Shown: in pieces, positions 42,924 to 52,904 of the stretch
Layout: the number at the start of each line of letters is the position of its first letter
How positions within the stretch are numbered: the first letter of the stretch is position 1
DNA from: Phycisphaerales bacterium
GTDB lineage: Bacteria; Planctomycetota; Phycisphaerae; Phycisphaerales; SM1A02
Assembly: GCA_029260575.1 (NCBI GenBank)
Contig: JAJDDB010000016.1
Span: 248,001 to 312,000 of the forward strand
DNA: 64,000 nucleotides
Direction: 5' to 3'
Position numbers and translations under genes: made by a program
Notes under the pieces: generated by a model
What the model was told of the DNA's origin: nothing
Databases searched by the model: none
Seen by the model: only the letters and a program-made list of their open reading frames with translations

Positions 42924-44795
42924 ATGACGACGCCGGCGAACGTGCAAACTGTGGATGTGACCGCGGCAAAGCAGCCCTTGGAGTTGCTGGAAGCTGCGCT
43001 GCGCGATGCATTCGCGCGGGTTACCGGAGTGGCAGACGCCGACCCGATGCTGCGCGCATCGGCCAAGCCGGAGTTCGGCGACTTTCAGGCCAACGGTGTG
43101 ATGGCGCTGGCGAAGAAAGTCGGCCTCAAGCCGCACGACCTGGCGAAGAAGATCGTTGCTGATGCTGATGTCAGCGCGGTAGCGGAGCCGCTGGAAATCG
43201 CAGGCCCGGGCTTTTTGAATATTCGATTGAAAGCCGAAGCGCTGGCTGCGGCAGTGGCCGCAATGGACAACGAATCGCTGGGCGTGCATCCGGATGCTGA
43301 TACACATCCGATTGCGATTGACCTGTGTGGTGTGAATGTGTCTAAGCAGATGCACGTTGGTCATCTGCGCAGCACGATCATCGGTGATGCGCTGGCGCGG
43401 GTTCTGGAGCGTCGCGGCCGAACCGTACACCGCGAGAATCATCTGGGTGACTGGGGCCTGCCGATTGCAATGGTGCTGCACACATTGCAGCAGATGAACT
43501 CGGATTGGGACACGCTTACGCTGAGCGATCTTGACGATGCGTACCGCAATGCGCAGCTTGAAGCACGGGCGGATGTGCGCGGCCTTGCTGCTGCGATTGA
43601 ATTGCGTGCCGGGCCACATCGCATGATTGAGCTGGAAGAACAAAATGCCGGTGCACACGAAGCCCGCGAAGCTGCGAAGAGCGCGCTGGTGAAGCTGCAG
43701 CAGAACGATGGTGCGATGGTGCGCGACTGGAATCGACTGATCGACATCACCATGGCGGCGGTCTACGAAGCGTGCGACATATTGAATGTGAAACTCGGCC
43801 CGGCCAACACGCGGGGCGAATCGTTTTATCGTGAACGGCTCGAAGGCGTTGTGGACACGTTTGTCAGCAGGGGTGTTGCCGAAGAAGACGCAGGCGCAAT
43901 CGTTGTGCGGTTTGCAAATCGTGATCGGCCGATGCTCATTCGCAAATCCGATGGCGGCTTTCTGTACGCCACGACAGATATGGCTGCGATTCAATACCGC
44001 ACACAGGAACTCGGGGCGGATCGGCTGGTGTATGCGGTGGATGCGCGACAGCGCGATCACTTTCGCGATCTGTTTGACGCAGCAGCGCTGGTCGGCTGGG
44101 ATACAACGCCGGACGGCGCGCCTGTCGAGTTCACACACATTGCCTTCGGCGCGGTGCTGGGTGAAGACCGCAAGCCGTTGAAAACGCGCAGCGGCGCGAA
44201 TGTGACGTTGAAGAGCCTGCTTGATGAAGCATGTGATCGAGGCACGCAGGAAGTCGTCAGCCGGGCTGCGGACCCCAAAGCACCGACACATGGTTTGAGC
44301 GACGATGCACTGGCTGCGATCGGCAGGCAGGTCGGCATCGGCGCGATCAAGTATGCAGATCTGTCCAGCGATCTGGTCAAGGATTACATATTCAATTTCG
44401 ACAGGATGCTGAGCTTCGAGGGTAATACCGGGCCGTACCTGCAGTACGCCCATGCCCGGATATGTTCGATCTTTTCGAAGGCGGGAATTGACCCGGATGA
44501 GTCCATTGCGGCAGAATTGGTGATCAGCGACCCGGCAGAGAAAAAGCTGGCCCTGGCGCTATTGCGATACGGGCCGGTGGTTGCGGATGTAGCCCGAACA
44601 CTGGAGCCGCATCGTTTGGCAACCTACCTTTATGATCTGGCGGACGCGTACAGCGGGTTTTATCAGCAGTGCCCGGTCATCCGAGCGGAAGATGCTGCCC
44701 TGCGAGCCAGCCGGCTGCGGCTGTGCAACCTGGTTCGGCGGGTTCTGGCAGATGGGCTGGATGTATTGGGCATAGATGCCCCACGACAGATGTAA
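42924..44795 (+). CDS. argS: Arginyl-tRNA synthetase
   Basis: Class I aminoacyl-tRNA synthetase charging tRNA-Arg. About 623 residues from ATG 42924 (a TTG at 42876 is unlikely). The N-terminal Add-1 domain (ASAKPEFGDFQANGVMALAK) is followed by the HIGH-box equivalent KQMHVGHLRSTIIGDALARV and the ArgRS-type replacement of KMSKS (DRKPLKTRSGANVTLKSLLD). The C-terminal DALR anticodon-binding domain has NTGPYLQYAHARICSIF. Length and order are normal. Confidence 0.97.
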   Translation: MTTPANVQTVDVTAAKQPLELLEAALRDAFARVTGVADADPMLRASAKPEFGDFQANGVMALAKKVGLKPHDLAKKIVADADVSAVAEPLEIAGPGFLNIRLKAEALAAAVAAMDNESLGVHPDADTHPIAIDLCGVNVSKQMHVGHLRSTIIGDALARVLERRGRTVHRENHLGDWGLPIAMVLHTLQQMNSDWDTLTLSDLDDAYRNAQLEARADVRGLAAAIELRAGPHRMIELEEQNAGAHEAREAAKSALVKLQQNDGAMVRDWNRLIDITMAAVYEACDILNVKLGPANTRGESFYRERLEGVVDTFVSRGVAEEDAGAIVVRFANRDRPMLIRKSDGGFLYATTDMAAIQYRTQELGADRLVYAVDARQRDHFRDLFDAAALVGWDTTPDGAPVEFTHIAFGAVLGEDRKPLKTRSGANVTLKSLLDEACDRGTQEVVSRAADPKAPTHGLSDDALAAIGRQVGIGAIKYADLSSDLVKDYIFNFDRMLSFEGNTGPYLQYAHARICSIFSKAGIDPDESIAAELVISDPAEKKLALALLRYGPVVADVARTLEPHRLATYLYDLADAYSGFYQQCPVIRAEDAALRASRLRLCNLVRRVLADGLDVLGIDAPRQM

Positions 44796-44857
44796 TCCAG
44801 CACGGCTGAAGGCGTTGTATTACACCAAGAAAAGCTTCCCGGAGGAGACCCCGGCAT

Positions 44858-46864
44858 ATGTCACAACCAAACGCTCGCGGAACCAACAAATCAGGCAGGC
44901 AGGCACACAAGGGGCCAACCGTTGCGGCGGTGGAATCGACGCCGATACCTTCGGCATTGATCGCGGGGGGGGCGCTCGGTTTGCTTCTGGCACTCATCGG
45001 AAGCGGGATGTTGTCGTACGGCCACCTTGCAAATGTCTACCCGCCCGGCTGCGGCGAAGGCAGTGGGTGCGCCGAAGCGACCCGAAGCGCATGGGGATCA
45101 ATCCCCGGCATCGGTTGGCCGACATCGCACATCGGGCTTGCATATTTCCTTGCATTGGCGGTTGCGTGGTTTACGATTGCGCGGCGCGGCATCTCCTCAG
45201 GCCTGCTGTTCGTGGTGCGACTGGGAGCACTGGCAAGCGTGTTGTTGAGCGTGGTCATGTTCACCAACGGGTACGTGTGCAAGTACTGCCTCCTGGCGCA
45301 CGGCGGCAACTTGCTGTTCTGGTTGTGTGTGGAGATGGCGGCGCGCGCAAGTGCGGGACGATCACTGATGCCCGCCAAGGCGGCTCTCGGAGTATTCGTG
45401 TTCGCAACGGTGATTCTGATTCCGATTCAAGTCGTTGCACAGAATCTCGCAGACGAGGTTGTCGAGAAGAACTTCGACGACGACATCAAGGCAATCGAAG
45501 AGACACCCGACGAGCAGCGCGAAGTCTTCACCGGCCGGTATCTCTATGGGCCGGAGAGAGCTGCGATTCGTATTGTCGCGCTGACGGACTATCAGTGTCC
45601 GGACTGCGGGAAGTTCGAATCGGAACTGCGCAGCATCATGAACAGCCGCGATGACATATCGCTGTCGATCAAGCAGTTCCCGATGAGCGATAAGTGCAAC
45701 GACTACATGCAGCAGGACATGCATGCCAATGCGTGTATGGCAGCCCGGGCAGCGGAAACCGCAGGCATAATCGGCGGCCCCGACGCATTTTGGGACATGC
45801 ACTTCTGGTTGTTCGACCAGGGGGGTGAATTCACCAACGCCACATTCCGCGGCGATCTGGAAGCAATGGGATATGACTATCAGGAATTCACCAGCATCAT
45901 GCTCGGCGATCAACCGATGGAGTTGATCAAGAAAGATATCGAGGAAGGTGTCGATCTCGGTTTGTTCTTCACGCCGATGGTGTTCATCAACGGCGTTGAA
46001 CTGCGCAGTCCACATCTCGCAGGAAACATCACCCGCGCGATTGAGCAATTGACGAGGGACAATCCGCAGCCGATGACAATTGCACAGGCCAAGGACATTC
46101 CGCCGACGGCACGCGAGAAATTTGTCAACGATTGGGATACGACACCAGTCCGTACGATGCCGGAAGATACGCATGACTTTCCCACCGGAGATGACGACCC
46201 GATTCTCGATATCGTGGTGTGGGGTGATTACTCCGAATTCAACACCGTGATGGTTGATGTTGAGATTCGTAAGCGCATGGCTGTGCAGGACGGCATCCGA
46301 TATCGATTCCGGCACTTCCCGATGGATCAGTCGTGCAACAATCTTGCCTCGCGAACAATTCACCCCAAGGCATGCCTCGGCGCACAAGCTGTTGAAGCAG
46401 CCGGAATGGTCGGTGGCAATAAAGCCTGGTGGGACATGCATTCCTCAATCATGCTCAACTATCTGACATATGACATCAGGCTTATTGAAGATGCTGCGAA
46501 ACAGCTTGGTTACGATGCCAATCAGGTACTCGCGTATCTGAACACCGAAGATACAAACGAGCGCATCCTGGAAGATGCACAGGCCGGCAAGGACATGGGC
46601 CTTGACCGAGTACCGTTCATCTTCATCAACGGCAAGCGCCTGTTTCGCATCATGATGAAGAACAAGATCGCACTTGACTACATCTTTGATGCCAAACTCG
46701 GCGCATTGACCGAACAACAGCAGCGGGGCTTGCGCGGTGCTGATCTTGGCGGAATCGGCAAACAGAACGTGCGCTATACCGATCCGAATGCGACCAAGAC
46801 GCCGCCGGCAAACGCGCCCCCGACGAATCTCCAGGGGCCTGCAGGGCCGCCCGGCGAAAACTAA
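44858..46864 (+). CDS. VKOR - DsbA - DsbA-like fusion protein
   Basis: 668 residues in three modules. Residues 30-195 are a vitamin K epoxide reductase-type membrane domain with the loop cysteines C65 and C71 and the active CxxC at 141-144 (YVCKYCLLAH). Residues 225-415 are a DsbA-like thioredoxin domain with CPDC (247-250) and a cis-Pro context (FTPMVFING). Residues 450-625 are a second DsbA-like domain where the active-site position reads WGDYSEFN, with no CxxC, although its cis-Pro region (RVPFIFINGK) is kept. VKOR reoxidises DsbA using quinone to form periplasmic disulfides. GGAGGAG precedes ATG 44858. Its stop overlaps that of the convergent sulfotransferase (CTAA). Confidence 0.92.
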   Translation: MSQPNARGTNKSGRQAHKGPTVAAVESTPIPSALIAGGALGLLLALIGSGMLSYGHLANVYPPGCGEGSGCAEATRSAWGSIPGIGWPTSHIGLAYFLALAVAWFTIARRGISSGLLFVVRLGALASVLLSVVMFTNGYVCKYCLLAHGGNLLFWLCVEMAARASAGRSLMPAKAALGVFVFATVILIPIQVVAQNLADEVVEKNFDDDIKAIEETPDEQREVFTGRYLYGPERAAIRIVALTDYQCPDCGKFESELRSIMNSRDDISLSIKQFPMSDKCNDYMQQDMHANACMAARAAETAGIIGGPDAFWDMHFWLFDQGGEFTNATFRGDLEAMGYDYQEFTSIMLGDQPMELIKKDIEEGVDLGLFFTPMVFINGVELRSPHLAGNITRAIEQLTRDNPQPMTIAQAKDIPPTAREKFVNDWDTTPVRTMPEDTHDFPTGDDDPILDIVVWGDYSEFNTVMVDVEIRKRMAVQDGIRYRFRHFPMDQSCNNLASRTIHPKACLGAQAVEAAGMVGGNKAWWDMHSSIMLNYLTYDIRLIEDAAKQLGYDANQVLAYLNTEDTNERILEDAQAGKDMGLDRVPFIFINGKRLFRIMMKNKIALDYIFDAKLGALTEQQQRGLRGADLGGIGKQNVRYTDPNATKTPPANAPPTNLQGPAGPPGEN

Positions 46865-47751
46865 CCGGGGTCGATTTCTGCTGCAGCAATTTCGGGATCG
46901 ATACTGCCCGCCAGCCAGTGTGAGAGGTCGCGTTCGAGCAGTTGCCCGAGTGCTTCAACATCGTCGTGATAGTACGCCGCCAGGCGCATGCGCGTCTCCT
47001 CCGGGAGTTTGGGAAAGTCATCACCTTTGTTGACTCGGTGAAACGCGTCGACATATCCCTTGCGGCGCATCGCCTCCACGAATTGATCGCCCAGACGGCT
47101 TGATCGACGAATGGACCGCATCAACTTCACGGCGCCGCTGTACAGCCACTGCACCCGTGGGCGATTCTTGGTTGCGTGATAGCGCTGCTCCAGCACTGCC
47201 GGACAAAACTCGGAATCGACATTCAAAAACGAATATATCGAAGCGAGGAATGTCTTCGGATCGGCACGCAAGTCGTCATAAAGCATGATCCTTATCTGCC
47301 TGCGGTCGAAGTGCTGTAGAAACCGCTGCATATGGTCGTGGTATCTGCCTTCGACGACCAGAGGCGATTGTTCATTCAATTCCGAATCAACATTGTTCGT
47401 TACCAGACCGCCACGCAGCCACATGCAGTAATGCGAATACGCGCGATCAATCGGCTGGCGCAGAACAAAGACCAGTTTCATATCCGGGTTGTATGCGGCA
47501 ATGCGCTGCGGCGCTTCTTCGGAAATAATGTACGAACTCGATTTCTCGCCAACGACGGATGCGTCGCCGCGCTCCTCGAATTGCGCACGATACCAATCGG
47601 TGCCATTGTCGAATCTGCGGCTGAAAAAATCCAGCGTATGCCCGCCGGAAGGCACATGTATGTCCGGGTGTTCCCGCAGGGCCAACCGGAGCCATTCGGT
47701 GCCCGCTTTCGATGCACCGGCGACGAGGAAATTGGGAATGATCTCAGGCAT
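46861..47751 (-). CDS. PAPS-dependent sulfotransferase domain protein
   Basis: 296 residues, cytoplasmic. The 5'-phosphosulfate loop near the N-terminus reads FLVAGASKAGTEWLRLALRE, and the 3'-phosphate motif reads LVFVLRQPIDRAYSHYCMWL. Both are family signatures for transfer of sulfate from PAPS to an acceptor, often a polysaccharide. PSGGHTLDFFSRRFDNG between them fits the heparan/NodH-like branch. The acceptor cannot be predicted. Overlaps the convergent VKOR-DsbA gene by four bases. Confidence 0.9.
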   Translation of the reverse strand: MPEIIPNFLVAGASKAGTEWLRLALREHPDIHVPSGGHTLDFFSRRFDNGTDWYRAQFEERGDASVVGEKSSSYIISEEAPQRIAAYNPDMKLVFVLRQPIDRAYSHYCMWLRGGLVTNNVDSELNEQSPLVVEGRYHDHMQRFLQHFDRRQIRIMLYDDLRADPKTFLASIYSFLNVDSEFCPAVLEQRYHATKNRPRVQWLYSGAVKLMRSIRRSSRLGDQFVEAMRRKGYVDAFHRVNKGDDFPKLPEETRMRLAAYYHDDVEALGQLLERDLSHWLAGSIDPEIAAAEIDPG

Positions 47752-47826
47752 GGTTCAGAACGGCGCTCCCCGTGGAGCGTTGATTGTACGGATGAATCTA
47801 CACTGCGGATCGTCGAGTCTGCATCG

Positions 47827-50361
47827 TCAATTCGGCGGCGCAGCTTCGACAAATCGATCGACCGTGATATTCCCGGTGTCCTCGATAGTGATCGTGCACA
47901 TTCCATCACGGGCGGTAATGAGCCGGTCAATCCCGGCAAGATGCTTTGCCCAGCGGTCTCTGGAGTATCGCGACCAGCCGCAGGACTGGAAAACAACCGA
48001 AGGATTCAGGTACTCGATGAACGCAATGGCGGACTCATTGTGGCTTCCGTGGTGGGGAATCTCCGCAACATCGACCTGAAGTCGGGGATATTCGGCCAGA
48101 ACCTGTTCGATTGCCTGCTGCTGTATATCGCCGGCCAACAGGACAGTTCGATCTGCTGCGTTAATGTTCAGCACCATCGACGTGTCGTTGACGCGTTCGT
48201 AGATCGCCTCGGCGGGCGGATGCAGCACTGTCATTGACGCGTCGCCAAGTTGGCGCTGGAAGCCGGCCGACACAATGCGCACTGCAACATTGCGCACGGC
48301 GAGCAACTGCAGAAGCGACGCAGCGGTTCCTTCAAAGTCCATTTGAGCTGCACGTTCGAACTGCGGAGATATCAAGACTTCACGGCATTTGAACGCATCC
48401 ACGACTTCAATGACGGCAGCGAAGTGATCAAGGTTTGCATGCGTGATGACAACGGTATCAACATGAAAGACATTCATCCGGCGCAGTGCCGGGACAATGA
48501 TGCGCTCGCCGAGGTCGAGGTTCTGCCCGCCCGCATCAACGACAACGGTCTTGCCGCCGCTGCGCAGCACAGCACACGAGCCATCTCCAACGGCAAGCAC
48601 ATCAACGCGCAATGCCGGGCGGTTGTGAATTGGCAACTGTGGCCAATACAGCCAGACGATAAGCAACATTGCAGCAACCACGAGCGGCCAGCGTAGTCGC
48701 CCCCGGGATCGATCCCACAGGCCGCGATTGATCCACGCAACGCTCCAAAGCAGCGCACCTGCGGCCCACACAGCTGACGGCGGCGGAACCTGCAATGTCG
48801 ACCCGGGCGCTTCGTCAATGACAGCGACAACCGCAAGCAGAAACTGCGCCGCAATTGTCAATGGTATCGCTACCAGCAATGCAGCGCTCGGCAGAATCGC
48901 TGCGAGCAACATCTTGGTGTATCCCACAAGCAGCAATACGCCAACCAGCGGAATCGCAACAATGCTCAGCGGCGCCGCAAGCGGACACAGCATGCCGAAG
49001 TGCCAGGCGACGATCGGCGTGGCGATCAGCCATGCAACAACCGCCGCTGCTGAAGTGGTTTTCAACCATTCAACGAGCATCTGTCCGACACTGACGGGGT
49101 TGTTGTTGCGCAGTCCGAACCATCTGCTGCGCAGGCGCGGCGCGAAGATCATCAGGCCAAGCACAACGCCGAAGCTGAGCTGGAAGCCCGGCGTGATGAG
49201 TTGATCGGGCCGCCAGATCAACAGCGCAATCGCTGCCAGAGAAATCGCGCCGCTGAGGCGCACCTGCCGCGCAAGTGCAAGTGCTGCTCCGACCGTAATG
49301 AGCATGACGCCGGCGCGCAGCACGGGCAGTCGCACTTCGACGAGAAACAGATACGCAATAGCGACCAGAACAAGCAGCACGCCGCAACCGCGCTCGGAGA
49401 CGCCGACCAGGCGGGCACCAAACACAACGCCCGCAGCGACGACAGCAAGATGCATGCCCGAGATTGCAAGCAGGTAGGCCAAGCCGATGCGCTTGAACGA
49501 ATCGGAGATTTCATCGAGCTGCGGTTCGCGCCGCCCCAGCAGCAGCGCCACCAGCAGCGCATCCTGCTGCGGGCTGGCTGCGGGAAGATCGCTCAGGAGC
49601 CAGCCGGTGGCCCGCTGGCGGACTGTTTCACGCCATGCAAGAAATGTACTGCCCGGAGAACTCCGATCAGCAGGTTCAATTTCCACAAGCTCGCGGCGCG
49701 GCACGGTAAGCATTCCTGCCTGGCCGAGCGAACGTGCATAGCGTGCGTAGTTAAATTCACCGGGATTGCGTGGTGTTGCCGGTGCGCGCAATTTTCCAAA
49801 AACAGTTACACGATCACCTGCACGGAACGGCGCGACCGTTTCATCCAGCCGAACATACACAGCGCCGGTCGCGGCGATGGTGTTGCCATCGCTGTCAAGT
49901 ACGCTGTCCACCGTCATAGGAAAGTACGTGGCCGGTCTGCGATAGTCGAAACTACTGAGGGAACCGCCGGACTGCTGTCGAAGCTGTGGATCGCGCGTGG
50001 CAATTCCGGTGATGCGCACGAGTTTCGGATGTGTCGTCGCAAACGATGCCAGGTCATTTGCTGCGATGTGGAAGTGGTGGATATTCAGCCAGGCTGCGCC
50101 GATGGCAAATGTCGCAAGTATCAAAGCAGCCAGCGCAACGCGCGGCCGTCGATACATTGCCGCTGCGCCGATCGCTGCTACAACGGCACCACAAAGCCAC
50201 GGCCAGACAAAGGGGGTTTCGAGCTGCCAAGCCAATGCGATGCCCGCAGCAAGGGCCGTGGCAAGAATCGTGAGGCGCCCGGCCGGGGGCCGGCTGGCGA
50301 CTGCTTGGTCTTGATCCGGCTGCGCTGTGGCGTTGCGATACCATGGGACGGTCCGGGTCAT
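47827..50361 (-). CDS. comEC: ComEC/Rec2-type DNA uptake channel
   Basis: About 844 residues from ATG 50361. An N-terminal membrane segment and DUF4131 domain (DRVTVFGKLRAPATPRNPGE, FNYARYARSLGQAGML) are followed by the multi-helix competence domain (LVALLLGRREPQLDEISDSF, LAYLLAISGMHLAVVAAGVV). The C-terminus is a metallo-beta-lactamase-fold domain (VDVLAVGDGSCAVLRSGGK, VVITHANLDHFAAV, DVAEIPHHGSHN). ComEC carries single-stranded DNA across the inner membrane in transformation. The lactamase domain keeps the HxNxDH ligands. No other competence gene is in the window. It is divergent from holB with only 46 bases between the starts. Confidence 0.93.
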   Translation of the reverse strand: MTRTVPWYRNATAQPDQDQAVASRPPAGRLTILATALAAGIALAWQLETPFVWPWLCGAVVAAIGAAAMYRRPRVALAALILATFAIGAAWLNIHHFHIAANDLASFATTHPKLVRITGIATRDPQLRQQSGGSLSSFDYRRPATYFPMTVDSVLDSDGNTIAATGAVYVRLDETVAPFRAGDRVTVFGKLRAPATPRNPGEFNYARYARSLGQAGMLTVPRRELVEIEPADRSSPGSTFLAWRETVRQRATGWLLSDLPAASPQQDALLVALLLGRREPQLDEISDSFKRIGLAYLLAISGMHLAVVAAGVVFGARLVGVSERGCGVLLVLVAIAYLFLVEVRLPVLRAGVMLITVGAALALARQVRLSGAISLAAIALLIWRPDQLITPGFQLSFGVVLGLMIFAPRLRSRWFGLRNNNPVSVGQMLVEWLKTTSAAAVVAWLIATPIVAWHFGMLCPLAAPLSIVAIPLVGVLLLVGYTKMLLAAILPSAALLVAIPLTIAAQFLLAVVAVIDEAPGSTLQVPPPSAVWAAGALLWSVAWINRGLWDRSRGRLRWPLVVAAMLLIVWLYWPQLPIHNRPALRVDVLAVGDGSCAVLRSGGKTVVVDAGGQNLDLGERIIVPALRRMNVFHVDTVVITHANLDHFAAVIEVVDAFKCREVLISPQFERAAQMDFEGTAASLLQLLAVRNVAVRIVSAGFQRQLGDASMTVLHPPAEAIYERVNDTSMVLNINAADRTVLLAGDIQQQAIEQVLAEYPRLQVDVAEIPHHGSHNESAIAFIEYLNPSVVFQSCGWSRYSRDRWAKHLAGIDRLITARDGMCTITIEDTGNITVDRFVEAAPPN

Positions 50362-50407
50362 GATCCGGCTATGGTCATCTGGGTGTGGGCTTGTTGCAAG
50401 GGGCGAA

Positions 50408-51505
50408 ATGAGCAAACGAATAATCGGACAAGACATCGCCCTTGCGGCGCTACGGTCAGCAATGAGAACCGGGCGGTTTCACCATGCGTGGATTCTTGCC
50501 GGTCCGCGCGGTGTGGGCAAATGCACCACAGCAGTGGAACTCGCCAAAGTTCTGCTCGATCCTGAGGGTGATCTCGCTGCTTTGGGTTTGGGAAACGCTG
50601 CAAACAATAATGTGCAGCACATGGTTGATGCGGGCATGCATCCGGACCTACATGTCATTCGCAAGGAGCTTGCACTGTATTCTGAATCTGCAGCCGTTCG
50701 AAACCGCAAGCAGATGAATATTCCGATCGACGTATTGCGCGAGCACATGCTCGGCGGAGATGTCGGCAAGAAACATCAGGAAGCAGCTGCATACCGCACA
50801 TCAGCGCTCGGTCACGGCAAAGTCTTCATCATTGACGAAGCGGAACTGCTCGCTCGTGAAGCACAGAACACGATGCTCAAGACGCTCGAAGAACCGCCGG
50901 CTCGCACATACATTTTCCTTGTGACCGCACACCCTGAGCGGCTGTACCCGACGATTCTCAGCCGATGCCAACAGGTGCGATTTCATCGGCTGGATGATGC
51001 GGCAATGCAGCAATGGGCTGCTGAAGCGCTTGCGGATATTCCGGCACAGCAGCGCAAGTGGATTTTGCAGTTTGCGCAGGGTTCGCCGGGCATGGCGCTG
51101 CGGGCTGTGCAGTTCGGGTTTGAGCGGTGGCAACTGCAACTCGAACCGATGCTGGACACGCTCAACAGCGGCGATTTTCCACTTGAAATGGGCAAACTGC
51201 TGGGTGATCTCGTTGAGCAATATGCTGAACAGTGGGTGAAGAACAACACCAACGCAAGCAAGGATGCTGCGAACAAGGACGGGTGCGGTGTGCTGCTGTC
51301 ACTGCTTGGTCTGCACGCGCGAACGCAGATGCTGAATGCGGCAACGGCCGACGATGGCGATCTAACAGAGCGATGGACAATTGTGATTGATCTGCTGCGC
51401 GAATCAGAACTGCAAATGCGCTCGAATGTCAATCACAAACTTGCGTTGGAAAATCTCGTCGCACAATGGGCATCAGCGATGCGCGGCGAGATCGCAATGG
51501 TGTAG
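50408..51505 (+). CDS. holB: DNA polymerase III delta' subunit
   Basis: Clamp-loader AAA+ subunit, about 365 residues from ATG 50408. Features: IIGQDIALAALRSAMRTGR, P-loop GPRGVGKCT, Walker B region GHGKVFIIDEAELLA, the Asn/Glu-rich sensor QNTMLKTLEEPP and the SRC motif TILSRCQQVRF. The residue after the P-loop Lys is Cys instead of Ser/Thr, and the cysteines of the usual zinc module are absent, so ATP binding may be weak or lost. holA and dnaE are elsewhere in the window. Confidence 0.92.
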   Translation: MSKRIIGQDIALAALRSAMRTGRFHHAWILAGPRGVGKCTTAVELAKVLLDPEGDLAALGLGNAANNNVQHMVDAGMHPDLHVIRKELALYSESAAVRNRKQMNIPIDVLREHMLGGDVGKKHQEAAAYRTSALGHGKVFIIDEAELLAREAQNTMLKTLEEPPARTYIFLVTAHPERLYPTILSRCQQVRFHRLDDAAMQQWAAEALADIPAQQRKWILQFAQGSPGMALRAVQFGFERWQLQLEPMLDTLNSGDFPLEMGKLLGDLVEQYAEQWVKNNTNASKDAANKDGCGVLLSLLGLHARTQMLNAATADDGDLTERWTIVIDLLRESELQMRSNVNHKLALENLVAQWASAMRGEIAMV

Positions 51506-51596
51506 TAAAACGCTGAATGCCATGAATCCAGACACGATGCCGCGACTGGTGGTCGCGCCGATCGGCGAATCCCCGGGGCGGTACGGTATCGATTTG

Positions 51597-52883
51597 TTAT
51601 TCCGCCGACGTTTCGGCCGCCAGTTGCTGGTTCAGTTCCTGGAGCATGTGGTCGCGCAGCTGACCGGGCGGTAACTGTTCAAGCCACTCAATCTGATGCG
51701 TGCGCAGTTCGCCGACCCGCATTGCCTGTTCCACCAAGGACAGCGCTACCCCATTGTTGTCCTCGAGATCCATCAATATCCCGGCAATCTCGGTGGCTTC
51801 ATCGTCGCAATCAGCTGCGAGGCATATTGCATAGAGTCGCGCCACGGCTTGATTGCGAATGCCATGCATGGTCTTGACTATATCGTTCCGGTTAATGCCC
51901 TCGGGCGCCTGACCCATGTGAGCAATCGTGGTCTTTGTCTGCATGATTGTCTGCTTCGCCTGCTGCACCGGGTCAGGATAGAGCGCGATTGCATCAGCCA
52001 GTCGATTGCGATCGGCGAGTATTTCGATCAGGTCGTCATCGAGCAATTGCAGGTCGGCTCGCCGTTCCGGTCGTGACATGGAATCGTCGAACCACTGAAC
52101 AAGTGCGTCCGCATCGCCAATCATCCGGGACAGATGCCCCCAGTCGACAACCTGGTCACGGTCGGCAGTTCCATTTCGAACTGGCGGCGTCAATTGATCG
52201 CGAAGCTCTGTGAACGCTGTCTTTGCTGGCGGGTGCAGGGTAATCAGTTGCTCGATATCACTCACCATGAATGACATTCGGACGCCGTACATGGACGGCT
52301 GGTACTCGAGCATATTCTCCCACAGCCAGATGAATTCTTCGGTGGCTTCGTCAAGCTTCCCGGATCGCATGAGCTGAGACGCCAACATGTACCGCTGCTG
52401 CATATCTGCCTGTTCGCCGGGCGCCGGGCGATCGCCAACGCTTGCGCGCATTGTTTCAAGGGCCGTTCTTCCCTGGCGTGCGTTCTCCAGCCACCTGATG
52501 AAGTCGTCCGGGCCGCGATAGCCAACAATGCGATCAACGACCGTTCCGTCGCGCTCGAGCACAATTGTCGGCATCGCGCTGACGTTGTACTGCCGGGAGA
52601 TGTCTGGTTTCTGATCCACATCAATCTGAACTGCAACCGCGTGTTCATCAATCCACTCGACGACACGTGAATCCGACCAGGTGTCTGCATCCATCTTCTT
52701 GCAGGGAGCGCACCAGGTCGCTGTAAAGTCGATCAGCACATATCTGTCATCATCGCTGGCCTGTTGCTTGGCGTCATCAAGATTGGGCGCTGCAAACGCG
52801 CCGGTTTGTTTCTCGCACCCCACGAGCAGTAACGCGCAGGAAACAAGTAGTAGCGTGGCGGCTGGCGTTGTGAAGCGTGTCAT
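51597..52883 (-). CDS. Thioredoxin-domain lipoprotein
   Basis: 428 residues. A signal peptide ends in the lipobox CALLLVGC. The thioredoxin domain (about 30-140) has VLIDFTATWCAPCKKMDADT with an intact CAPC and the cis-Pro site SAMPTIVL, resembling the C-terminal domain of DsbD and other thioredoxin-like reductases. The remaining 280 residues are helical, possibly TPR-like (MLASQLMRSGKLDEATEEFI). It lies 21 bases after lgt on the same strand. Lgt acylates prolipoproteins such as this one. Likely an envelope disulfide reductase; the partner is unknown. Confidence 0.87.
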   Translation of the reverse strand: MTRFTTPAATLLLVSCALLLVGCEKQTGAFAAPNLDDAKQQASDDDRYVLIDFTATWCAPCKKMDADTWSDSRVVEWIDEHAVAVQIDVDQKPDISRQYNVSAMPTIVLERDGTVVDRIVGYRGPDDFIRWLENARQGRTALETMRASVGDRPAPGEQADMQQRYMLASQLMRSGKLDEATEEFIWLWENMLEYQPSMYGVRMSFMVSDIEQLITLHPPAKTAFTELRDQLTPPVRNGTADRDQVVDWGHLSRMIGDADALVQWFDDSMSRPERRADLQLLDDDLIEILADRNRLADAIALYPDPVQQAKQTIMQTKTTIAHMGQAPEGINRNDIVKTMHGIRNQAVARLYAICLAADCDDEATEIAGILMDLEDNNGVALSLVEQAMRVGELRTHQIEWLEQLPPGQLRDHMLQELNQQLAAETSAE

Positions 52884-52904
52884 GGTGATCGTTCCGTAAA
52901 TAAA

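Noticed and set aside
42756-44453. 565-codon open frame antisense to argS
   Set aside because: The sense frame is unmistakable ArgRS. The antisense product is rich in Arg, His and Cys without structure, as expected of a shadow frame.
49201-50565. 454-codon open frame antisense to comEC
   Set aside because: Shadow of comEC with low-complexity Arg/Cys-rich translation and no ribosome site or motif.
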